Shown here one piece after another: positions 1 to 5,214 of a stretch of 5,330 nt of DNA. Within the stretch, counting starts at the first letter, position 1. The number at the start of each line of letters is the position of its first letter. Made by a program: the position numbers and the translations under genes. Under the pieces are notes generated by a model that saw only the letters and a list, made by a program, of their open reading frames with translations, did not search any database and was not told where the DNA came from. The stretch comes from a bacterium (GTDB lineage: Bacteria; CSSED10-310; JAJRTK01), in the NCBI GenBank assembly GCA_024278345.1, contig JAJRTK010000336.1:1-5330 (forward strand), given 5' to 3'.

Positions 1-137
1 AGGACCACGAGCGCCATATCCACTTGTTGCCGAGCATCGGCCGGAACATGAAGGTTGGCATGAATCCAACACATGCCCAGCACGATTCCCAGAGCGGCGA
101 TTCCTCTTTCCCAATTTCTTTCGGTCCGTCCAGACAC
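1..137 (-). CDS. Exported protein, probable DUF1194/vWA-like family, N-terminal part only
   Basis: This gene runs off the left edge, so only 45 codons are visible. It was found by reading the minus strand directly. It starts at a GTG (137-135) preceded by AAGGA with eight bases between, a good ribosome binding site. The N-terminus reads as a signal peptide: a short n-region with Arg and Glu (residues 4-11), a hydrophobic core at about residues 13-27 (IAALGIVLGMCWIHA), and a likely signal peptidase I site after ADA (33-35). The mature start, RQQVDMALVV, matches the way DUF1194 proteins enter the first beta strand of a von Willebrand A fold, where the metal-binding DxSxS motif would follow. That motif lies outside the window, so the family call is inference from a short stretch. 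The reading of an exported protein is firmer. It lies downstream of the 601-1503 gene on the same strand, with the folded element between them. Confidence 0.55.
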   Translation of the reverse strand, partial: MSGRTERNWERGIAALGIVLGMCWIHANLHVPADARQQVDMALVV

Positions 138-173
138 GTCGCCGGTCCTTTCCAGCTTTGGTCTTCTCTCCCA

Positions 174-201
174 GTGATACACGACACTTTGATTCTCTCA
201 A
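174..201 (-). promoter_or_regulatory. Possible sigma-70-type promoter for the partial exported-protein gene
   Basis: On the minus strand TTGAGA (201-196, five of six matches to the -35 consensus) is followed after 16 bases by TATCAC (179-174, four of six matches to the -10 consensus). The resulting leader to the GTG at 137 would be about 30 bases. The match is modest and rests on consensus alone. Confidence 0.35.
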
Positions 202-203
202 AG
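187..203. promoter_or_regulatory. 17-base inverted repeat over the possible -35 box, candidate operator
   Basis: CTTTGA-TTCTC-TCAAAG is a perfect 6-base inverted repeat with a 5-base centre. It overlaps the possible -35 box of the leftward promoter, a usual place for a repressor site. It resembles an FNR/CRP-type half-site arrangement (TTGA...TCAA), but the spacing is one base shorter than the FNR consensus, so no regulator is assigned. Confidence 0.3.
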
Positions 204-451
204 ACACAACTTCGAGCGCCACCATCCCCGAATCCCGGACAGTAGCGAGATAGTCAGGCGCCACCAAGGACGAGAGCCGGAGCAGGGCGGAGACACACCC
301 AAGGTGATTCGGCCACCCTCCCCAAAAAACGCGTAGCGTAAAAAAAAGAGGCGTGGGGAACTCGTTGCTTTTCATTGCAACGGGTCCTTGCTAGCTCCCT
401 GGCGAGATCCTGAACCGGAGCGTAGCCGGAGATAATGGCCGCAGGCCATAA

Positions 452-504
452 CCAGCGTTCCCGGCGGAGGTCCGGAGACCGCCTCCGCCGGGTTCCTGCG
501 CTGG
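452..504. repeat. Long hairpin arm with the core shared by both element copies
   Basis: CCAGCG (452-457) pairs with CGCTGG (499-504). After an internal loop, CCCGGCGGAGG (460-470) pairs with CCTCCGCCGGG (482-492) without a mismatch over 11 bp. GCGGAGGTCCGGAG (464-477) and GCCTCCGCCGGGTTCC (481-496) are repeated exactly at 5295-5308 and 5314-5329, which makes this the best conserved part of the element family. Confidence 0.7.
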
Positions 505-541
505 AAGCCCTGGCGCTGGGCCCGAAACTCACTGGGTGGCC

Positions 542-576
542 GGTGCCGAGCGGCAGCGAGAGCTGCCGAAGGCACC
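542..576. other. Two-part stem-loop with GAGA tetraloop
   Basis: GGTGCC (542-547) pairs with GGCACC (571-576), and GGCAGC (552-557) pairs with GCTGCC (562-567). The two stems are separated by an asymmetric GAGC/GAA internal loop and capped by GAGA (558-561), a GNRA tetraloop in the plus-strand RNA. It lies 24 bases past the stop codon of the leftward gene ending at 601 and could protect or help end that transcript. No T-run follows on either strand, so it is not a standard intrinsic terminator. Confidence 0.6.
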
Positions 577-600
577 ACCGATGGACGAGGCCCTTTCCGG

Positions 601-1503
601 CTAATGGAATTTCGTTCCAGGTTCTCCAGTTTTCCTCATTTTCCAGCCAAGGATGAGGAGGAGTAGGGGGAGAAACAACAAAAACGCGGAGCTTCCGTTG
701 GTCGCACCGGAAGGAAGACCTGCCGTCACTGGAGTCGCTGTTGCCCCCGGTGTCGGAGGCCCTCCCATGAGGGTGGCGCTGTATCGGTCGCCCGAAAGCG
801 TGGTGAAGCTGGCTGAAACCGCGAAAAGAACTCCTTCCGCAATCGGGTTGTCCACGGAGAGCTGGAAACTACCGCTGGGTGTAAAGCGTCCGCTCGCCGT
901 ACTGGTGACGTCGATGAACTGCCAACTCGTGGCGTCGGCGGTGAACTGGAAAAGGTCGCAGCGATCACAATTCGGAGCGTTGGGATCCACTGTAATCACG
1001 AGCCCTGTAGCATCGCAACCGGCAAGAGTCCTACAGACCGCCCCATCCACTACGGCCGAGCTTGTCAAGAAGCCACCACGGGTCAAAAACGACATGGAAA
1101 ACTTGGGCGCACGCGACGCTACCAGATAGAGTTCCTGGCCATAAAGATCGCCGTAGAGAGCGTAGAACCGAGACCAGGCGTCTTCCACAAGAACGATGAG
1201 CTGATCCACTGCCGCACGACAGGCCGCGTTTGCCAATGTTTCCGGAAACTGCTGGTCGCAGACGGTATCCAAGGCCATTTCCAGAGCGCTTGTCACTTGC
1301 GAGATGTCTTGCGCCAGAGGGAAGGCGGAGGAGGTGAAGTCCACCGGCTCTCCTCCCGAAACTTCGGCATGGACCGAAAGCTCCAACGTCGGTACCACGT
1401 CATTCCGCTTCATCGACCAAGTTCCTGGGTCCAATGCCATCGCTTCAGAGGCCAGGCAGAAGAGCCCGATGATCCCCCAAAACCGCCTGTGTGAATCCAT
1501 CAT
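601..1503 (-). CDS. Unrecognised exported protein with C-terminal membrane tail
   Basis: I do not recognise this 300-residue family. The chosen start is the ATG at 1503 (an adjacent ATG follows at 1500), because GGGAGGA lies nine bases upstream; a longer reading frame from 1575 has no comparable site. The first 23 residues form a signal peptide (HRR, then a hydrophobic core FWGIIGLFCLA) with a probable signal peptidase I site after AMA (21-23). The exported part contains six cysteines (82, 95, 157, 163, 179, 182), including a CDRC pair, which suggests disulfides. From about residue 200 it is rich in Ser, Thr and Phe and looks like beta structure. A Pro/Thr/Ala-rich linker (about 249-262) leads to a 16-residue hydrophobic stretch (273-288) and a basic end (WKMRK). 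This arrangement resembles tripartite C-terminal sorting or anchoring tails, but no known sorting motif such as PEP, IPTL or GlyGly is present. It is divergent from the small ORF and hemN. Confidence 0.8.
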   Translation of the reverse strand: MMDSHRRFWGIIGLFCLASEAMALDPGTWSMKRNDVVPTLELSVHAEVSGGEPVDFTSSAFPLAQDISQVTSALEMALDTVCDQQFPETLANAACRAAVDQLIVLVEDAWSRFYALYGDLYGQELYLVASRAPKFSMSFLTRGGFLTSSAVVDGAVCRTLAGCDATGLVITVDPNAPNCDRCDLFQFTADATSWQFIDVTSTASGRFTPSGSFQLSVDNPIAEGVLFAVSASFTTLSGDRYSATLMGGPPTPGATATPVTAGLPSGATNGSSAFLLFLPLLLLILGWKMRKTGEPGTKFH

Positions 1504-1606
1504 ATTCCGAATCCTCCCGGAAAGGTGACGAGACTCAGAGGGAATGTTTTGTTTTCCGCTGGTCCAAGAGAGCAAGGAAACCCCTTTTCAAGATAGCAGA
1601 GATCTG

Positions 1607-1620
1607 TTCCCACAGGGGAA
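1607..1620. promoter_or_regulatory. Perfect short inverted repeat upstream of the leftward gene
   Basis: TTCCC-ACAG-GGGAA is a perfect 5-bp inverted repeat about 105 bases upstream of the exported-protein start. It could be an operator, but its short length makes chance a real possibility. Confidence 0.2.
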
Positions 1621-1650
1621 TGCTGCCTCCTGTTTCACTGCCTGAATCAG

Positions 1651-1669
1651 CCGGGAACCTTTTTCCCGG
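1651..1669. other. 7-bp stem-loop in the divergent intergenic region
   Basis: CCGGGAA (1651-1657) pairs with TTCCCGG (1663-1669) around a CCTTT loop. On the plus strand it is followed by ATTTCTCAT, too poor a T-tract for a confident terminator, and there is no plus-strand gene upstream within the window for it to end. Confidence 0.35.
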
Positions 1670-1778
1670 ATTTCTCATCAAATCCCGTCGCGGGCACGCA
1701 GCCGACGAATCCGACGATAGGCAGGCGCCGGAGGCGTAGTAGAGCTAAGTTGAGGATGCCTGACCGAGGAGGGGGCTG

Positions 1779-1928
1779 GTGGATGCGATGATTGCGTTGA
1801 CGCAGCAGGGAAAAAAACGCCATGCCTCTGGCACCAACAAGAGTTTGTCATCGGACAAAGACCCGCTCATAGTGAGACCGGTGGCGGATCTGGGTCGCGC
1901 TCTTCCTTTGGGCCGATTTTTTCGGTAA
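1779..1928 (+). CDS. Possible small protein of 49 residues
   Basis: The frame starts at GTG (1779), six bases after AGGAGG (1767-1772), an excellent ribosome binding site, and ends at TAA (1926-1928). An in-frame ATG at 1788 is the alternative start but is too far from that site. The product is basic, with a short mildly hydrophobic start (DAMIALTQQ), a KKRH cluster at residues 12-15 and an Arg-rich end (LGRFFR). There is no signal peptide, membrane segment or metal motif, and I recognise no family. Third-position GC is near 60 percent by count, not clearly different from neighbouring genes. It lies 237 bases upstream of hemN on the same strand, so it could be an independent small gene or part of a hemN leader. 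The binding site is the main support and the frame may be spurious. Confidence 0.3.
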   Translation: MDAMIALTQQGKKRHASGTNKSLSSDKDPLIVRPVADLGRALPLGRFFR

Positions 1929-2154
1929 GCCCTTTTCTCTCTTTGTGTTGCCTTCCACTCCCATCGGGCGGCGGCCGCCACCCGCTGCTCGCCATTTGCG
2001 GGCTTCGGTCATGGCGGGATCGACCGCAACCATGAGAAGAAAAAGCGTTTCTTGGAAATTTTTGCCTGAAGGCTGCCCGTGGCCCAAAATCGGCCTGACC
2101 TTGTTGACTGGAGCCCTCTCCTTCTGGAAGAGGCCGCCGGAATCCGGACTCATT

Positions 2155-2165
2155 GGAGGACTCAG
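2155..2165 (+). promoter_or_regulatory. Ribosome binding site that fixes the hemN start
   Basis: GGAGGA (2155-2160) stands five bases before the ATG at 2166. This selects that start over an in-frame GTG at 2079, which has only a weak GAAGG and would add 29 residues that are not part of the HemN family. Confidence 0.75.
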
Positions 2166-3560
2166 ATGCCAGATACCAGACCGGCCCTTGTCTTCGACCG
2201 GGAGCTCATTCTCAAATACGACAAACCGGGACCGCGATACACATCCTACCCCACCGCGCCGCATTTCCACGAGAATTTCCAGCGCCAAGAGTACATCGAG
2301 GAGATCCAGCGGACCAACTCTATCCACCAGCCGCCGCCAATCTCCCTCTATATTCACCTGCCGTTTTGCCAGTCGGTCTGCTATTTCTGCGGCTGCAACG
2401 TCCATTTCACCAAGGATCGATCCCTGGGAACCCGCTATGTGGAGCGCCTTCTTGCCGAGATGAAGGCACTCTCCCCCATGCTTCATCCTCAACGCCAGGT
2501 CATTCAGATCCATTGGGGCGGCGGGACCCCCACCTTCATCTCCGCCTCGGTCCTAGAACGCTTGTTCAATGGCATCCAAGAGTATTTCAACATTGCCGAC
2601 AATGCAGAGATCGGCGTCGAAATCGATCCTCGAGAGGTCCAACCCGAACATTTCGACCTCTTCGCTCAGTGCGGATTCAATCGCATCTCCATGGGGATCC
2701 AGGATTTTGATCCGAAAGTCCAGGAGGCTGTTCACCGCATTCAGCCAGAGAAGCTCACCCGCTCGGTCATCCGGCGCTGCCGCGAGCTGGGACTGGAATC
2801 CATCAATATCGATCTGATGTATGGGTTGCCCCACCAGACCGCGGAGAGCTTTCAGCGCACGGTCGATCGGATCATCGACATGGACCCGGATCGGATCGCC
2901 GTCTTCAATTTCGCCTATCTGCCCCAGATGATCAAGCATCAGCGAGCATTGCCAAAGGAGGCGCTTCCGGTGCCCATGGAAAAACTGGCGATCCTTGAAA
3001 TGGTCGTTCGGCGGTTCCAGGAGGCAGGCTATCTATTTATCGGGATGGATCATTTCTCTAGACCCGATGACGAGCTGAACCGGGCCCTGGAGAAGCGGAC
3101 GCTCTATCGCAACTTCCAGGGCTACACAACCCAGGCCGGCTGCGACCTTTACGGGATCGGCGTTACCAGCATCGGTCAGGTGGGGCGCTGTTACGTACAG
3201 AACCTCAAAAAGACCGCCGCCTACGAGGCCGCCATCGACCAGCACGGTTTGGCTGTCTTCAGAGGTGTCCAACTCACCGACGATGACCTCCTTCGGCGCG
3301 ATGTCATCACCCGGCTCATGTGCCATTTCGTGCTCTACAAGAAGGAGATTGAGGATCTGCACGGGATCCACTTCGACAAGACCTTTGCCGGCGCAATGGA
3401 AGGGCTCCGACCCATGGAGGAAGATGGCTTGGTGAGCCTGTATTCGGATCGGATCGAGGTCCAACCTTTGGGAAGGCTCCTCGTGCGAAACATCGCCATG
3501 CACTTCGATGCCTATTTGGGGCGGAGTGCGGGGAAGGCCAGGTTTTCAAGGACCGTGTGA
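2166..3560 (+). CDS. hemN: Oxygen-independent coproporphyrinogen III oxidase (HemN)
   Basis: HemN is a cytoplasmic radical-SAM enzyme that oxidatively decarboxylates two propionate chains of coproporphyrinogen III to vinyl groups, giving protoporphyrinogen IX for haem without oxygen. The 464 residues fit the family (about 457 in E. coli). Near the N-terminus KYDKPGPRYTSYPT (residues 17-30) is the signature that separates true HemN from the HemW look-alike. The cluster-binding motif is C68-x3-C72-x2-C75-x-C77, including the fourth cysteine usual in HemN, preceded by SLYIHLPFC. GGGTP (118-122) helps bind SAM, and ISMGIQDF (174-181), INIDLMYGLPHQT (213-225) and the C-terminal RNIAMHFD (441-448) also match. 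All key residues are present and the frame is intact, so it should be active. It is the first of three closely spaced genes. FNR-type control is common for hemN, but no such box is visible here. Confidence 0.96.
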   Translation: MPDTRPALVFDRELILKYDKPGPRYTSYPTAPHFHENFQRQEYIEEIQRTNSIHQPPPISLYIHLPFCQSVCYFCGCNVHFTKDRSLGTRYVERLLAEMKALSPMLHPQRQVIQIHWGGGTPTFISASVLERLFNGIQEYFNIADNAEIGVEIDPREVQPEHFDLFAQCGFNRISMGIQDFDPKVQEAVHRIQPEKLTRSVIRRCRELGLESINIDLMYGLPHQTAESFQRTVDRIIDMDPDRIAVFNFAYLPQMIKHQRALPKEALPVPMEKLAILEMVVRRFQEAGYLFIGMDHFSRPDDELNRALEKRTLYRNFQGYTTQAGCDLYGIGVTSIGQVGRCYVQNLKKTAAYEAAIDQHGLAVFRGVQLTDDDLLRRDVITRLMCHFVLYKKEIEDLHGIHFDKTFAGAMEGLRPMEEDGLVSLYSDRIEVQPLGRLLVRNIAMHFDAYLGRSAGKARFSRTV

Positions 3561-3588
3561 CAGACGAACCGGACTTGGACCGCCACCG

Positions 3589-4527
3589 ATGGCTAGCCCC
3601 GGAGCGAACGACAACTTCTTGGAGAATGACGCTTTGAACGCGAAACGAAGATTTGCTGCCGCTCGATTCCTTAGGCGAATACTCCACCGCCTTGATGCCG
3701 CGGACCTACGGATACTCAAACTACTTCCGATCCCATTGAAGAGAAAACTCTATCGTGGCCTTTTTCGACGTCTAGCTAGCATTGGAAGAGGCGACGTGGT
3801 GACCGTAGACGGTTTTTTATTGCATCTGCCTCCCAATGCTTGGCAAGTTTTTAGCAACGACGGCCTCGAGCTTGAGGTTCGCTCGCTTATTCGGAAAACC
3901 CTGCAGCCCGGCGATGTTGCCATTGATGTTGGCGCCTACATTGGCTTTCATACGTTGTTGATGGCGAAGCTGGTAGGTGAAGAGGGGGCTGTCCATTCTT
4001 TTGAGCCGGCCCCGGACAATCTCCTCTATCTGCGCAAGAATGTCGATAAAAACGGGTTTGGGAATGTCAAGATCCATCCTTGCGCCGCGGGAACGACGAA
4101 TAGCGAAGTTGAGTTCTATGTTGGTGAAACCAGCACTCTGAACTCTCGGTCTTCCCAGTATAAATGGTCGAAGAAGATCAGAATTAGTGAGAAAAAAATA
4201 GATAACTTGGCGATCGACAGAGTCAAGCTCGTGAAGATCGACGTGGAAGGTTACGAGCTGCAAGTCCTCGAAGGGATGAGCCACACATTGGCGAAAAGCC
4301 ACGATATTTGCCTTATTATTGAATGGAATCCTGATGCCTTGGTCTCCAGTGGGCATCACCCAGACGATCTACCAAAGCTCCTATTGGCGGAAGGGTTTCT
4401 TCTTGCTCCCGCATCGAAGCCGAATCACCTGTTTCACAGCTTGAAGGAACTCCACGTCGAGTGTGGAATGGACCAAAGAAATTACACGAATCTCTTTGCC
4501 GTTCGAGATCCCGCTTTTGTCTGCTAA
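3589..4527 (+). CDS. FkbM-family SAM-dependent methyltransferase
   Basis: This 312-residue protein is an FkbM-type O-methyltransferase; family members methylate hydroxyl groups on sugars, lipids or secondary metabolites. The class I fold is clear: motif I DVGAYIGFHT (113-122) binds SAM, FEPAPDN (138-144) holds the acidic residue after strand 2, and KIDVEGYE (216-223) is the FkbM signature, followed by LIIEWNP. A basic N-terminal region of about 60 residues (many Arg/Lys with Leu) may lie on a membrane or partner. The start is uncertain. ATG 3589 lacks a ribosome binding site, whereas TTG 3634 has GGAG nine bases before it and would remove 15 residues. It begins 28 bases after hemN, so the two are probably co-transcribed. 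Third codon positions are visibly richer in A and T than in hemN or the next gene, which suggests separate acquisition. The substrate is unknown; the adjacent acyltransferase hints at a lipid or envelope glycan. Confidence 0.9.
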   Translation: MASPGANDNFLENDALNAKRRFAAARFLRRILHRLDAADLRILKLLPIPLKRKLYRGLFRRLASIGRGDVVTVDGFLLHLPPNAWQVFSNDGLELEVRSLIRKTLQPGDVAIDVGAYIGFHTLLMAKLVGEEGAVHSFEPAPDNLLYLRKNVDKNGFGNVKIHPCAAGTTNSEVEFYVGETSTLNSRSSQYKWSKKIRISEKKIDNLAIDRVKLVKIDVEGYELQVLEGMSHTLAKSHDICLIIEWNPDALVSSGHHPDDLPKLLLAEGFLLAPASKPNHLFHSLKELHVECGMDQRNYTNLFAVRDPAFVC

Positions 4528-4580
4528 TTCAGACACCTCACCAGGTATCGTAGCCAGGTGGGAAATAACGGAAAAGAAAG

Positions 4581-5156
4581 ATGATCAAGAAGCTCATTGG
4601 TCAGATTTATCTCAAACTCGCCGGCTGGCGGTGCGTAGGCACTGTCCCGGAAGGGAAGTGCGTCATCATCGCCGCTCCTCACACCTCGAACTGGGACACG
4701 CCCCACATGCTGGCCATAGCCTTCCTCACGGGCGTGAAGCTTTCGTGGATCGGCAAGCACACTCTCTTCAAAAACCGGTGGGCGAACCGGTTCTTCCGCT
4801 GGCTCGGGGGTATTCCCATACGCCGGCATCTTCGCCAAAACGTCGTCCAACAGATGGCGGAGGTTTTCGATGAGCACGAAGAGCTCATCTTGGCCGTTTC
4901 CCCCGAAGGGACGCGCGGGAGACTGGACCATTGGAAGTCCGGCTTCTACTATATCGCCCTTACAGCCAAGGTGCCCATCTGTCTAGGCTATCTGGATTAC
5001 AGCCGGAAAATAGGCGGGTTCGGACCCTGCCTCCATCCCACTGGCAACGTCCAAAAAGATATGGACCGGATTCGGGCCTTTTACATCGACAAGAAAGGCA
5101 AGCACCCGGAGCAGTTCGGTCCAGTGAGGCTCAAGGACGAGCCCGACCTCTCATAG
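4581..5156 (+). CDS. PlsC/LPLAT-type lysophospholipid acyltransferase family protein
   Basis: The 191-residue product belongs to the lysophospholipid acyltransferase superfamily (PlsC-like, Pfam Acyltransferase), whose members move an acyl chain to a glycerol-phosphate or similar hydroxyl at the inner membrane. Motif I is H34-TSNW-D39, the catalytic HX4D. Motif II is GIPIRR (77-82). Motif III is SPEGTR (107-112), which binds the phosphate of the acceptor, followed by WKSGFYYIA. Motif IV starts at VPICLGYLD (131-139). It is shorter than PlsC proper (about 245 in E. coli) and matches the compact group usually annotated simply as acyltransferase, so the acceptor cannot be named and no gene symbol is given. 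The start is supported by GGAAAAG a few bases upstream, a weak site. It follows the FkbM gene by 53 bases with no clear terminator between, which fits one transcript. Codon use is rich in G and C at third positions, like hemN. Confidence 0.9.
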   Translation: MIKKLIGQIYLKLAGWRCVGTVPEGKCVIIAAPHTSNWDTPHMLAIAFLTGVKLSWIGKHTLFKNRWANRFFRWLGGIPIRRHLRQNVVQQMAEVFDEHEELILAVSPEGTRGRLDHWKSGFYYIALTAKVPICLGYLDYSRKIGGFGPCLHPTGNVQKDMDRIRAFYIDKKGKHPEQFGPVRLKDEPDLS

Positions 5157-5160
5157 AATC

Positions 5161-5173
5161 AGTGCGCAGCGCC
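5161..5173. repeat. Isolated GCGCAGC mini-hairpin after the acyltransferase stop
   Basis: GCGCAGC (5164-5170) forms a GC-GCA-GC mini-hairpin, extended by a G-T wobble and a G-C pair. The same loop recurs at 5227-5233 inside the second folded element, so this may be a fragment of the same family. It is short, and chance is possible. Confidence 0.3.
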
Positions 5174-5186
5174 TTCCAAGATAGAT

Positions 5187-5214
5187 TGGCCGGCCTCGGT
5201 CATGGTACCGGCCA
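5187..5214. other. 7-bp stem-loop downstream of the acyltransferase gene
   Basis: TGGCCGG (5187-5193) pairs with CCGGCCA (5208-5214) around a 14-base loop. It lies 31 bases after the stop codon and could form the 3' end of the hemN-FkbM-acyltransferase transcript. ACCCGAAAAAA rather than a T-run follows, so it is not a standard intrinsic terminator. Its right arm overlaps the GGCCACCC block of the second element, so the two structures would compete. Confidence 0.4.

Larger units (their letters stand above)
310..576 (+). ncRNA. Candidate structured RNA / hairpin-rich intergenic element, copy 1
   Basis: No credible gene lies here, but the sequence is packed with complementary segments. A 9-bp closing stem pairs 310-318 (CGGCCACCC) with 534-542 (GGGTGGCCG). 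Inside it, in order: 319-324 with 354-359 (TCCCCA/TGGGGA), which abuts the closing stem and holds an inner ACGC-GTA-GCGT hairpin (329-339) between A-runs; 363-368 with 377-382; CCGG 415-418 with 426-429; ATGGCC-GCA-GGCCAT (435-449); a long arm pairing 452-457 with 499-504 and 460-470 with 482-492; and GCCC/GGGC (507-510 with 518-521). A two-part hairpin with a GAGA loop follows the closing stem. GNRA and GNA loops appear only when the plus strand is read, so that strand is favoured as the RNA. Shared blocks recur at 5210-5329. No promoter is evident and the family is not recognised. A DNA-level repeat of palindromes is the alternative. Confidence 0.45.
1504..2165. other. Long intergenic region between divergent genes
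   Basis: These 662 bases separate the leftward exported-protein gene from hemN. They should hold both promoters, but no convincing -35/-10 pair or FNR box (TTGAT-N4-ATCAA) was found by eye. Visible items are TTCCC-ACAG-GGGAA (1607-1620), CCGGGAA-CCTTT-TTCCCGG (1651-1669), CCCG-TCG-CGGG (1684-1694), CGCC-GGA-GGCG (1726-1736) and a possible 49-codon ORF (1779-1928). Longer reading frames on both strands lack ribosome binding sites and protein-like composition. Confidence 0.5.

Noticed and set aside
329-339. ACGC-TAC-GCGT followed by six T on the minus strand, considered as an intrinsic terminator (the same pattern is at 5225-5235).
   Set aside because: The stem is only 4 bp, too short for confident termination, and the A/T runs are better explained as linkers inside the folded element.
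542-576. Hairpin considered as group II intron domain V.
   Set aside because: It has a GNRA loop and similar length, but the catalytic AGC triad and the two-base bulge are not in the required places, and no reverse transcriptase is present.
310-576. CRISPR array or integron attC sites.
   Set aside because: No repeat of constant length with regular spacers exists, and the hairpins differ in sequence and size; no cas or integrase gene is visible.
653-1129. Open frame of 158 codons on the plus strand.
   Set aside because: It lies entirely antisense to the exported-protein gene, lacks a ribosome binding site and has no recognisable protein features.
2079-2165. 29-codon N-terminal extension of HemN from a GTG.
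   Set aside because: HemN proteins begin close to the FDRELILKYDKPGPRYTSYPT region, and GGAGGA directly precedes the ATG at 2166.
1945-2463. Plus-strand frame of 172 codons ahead of and overlapping hemN.
   Set aside because: It runs through hemN in another frame, has no binding site at any of its starts, and the overlap is Ser/Arg-rich as expected of a shadow frame.
1848-2513. Open frame of 221 codons on the minus strand.
   Set aside because: Its first half is antisense to the conserved 5' part of hemN and the rest is low-quality Arg/Lys-rich sequence; most likely a shadow of hemN.
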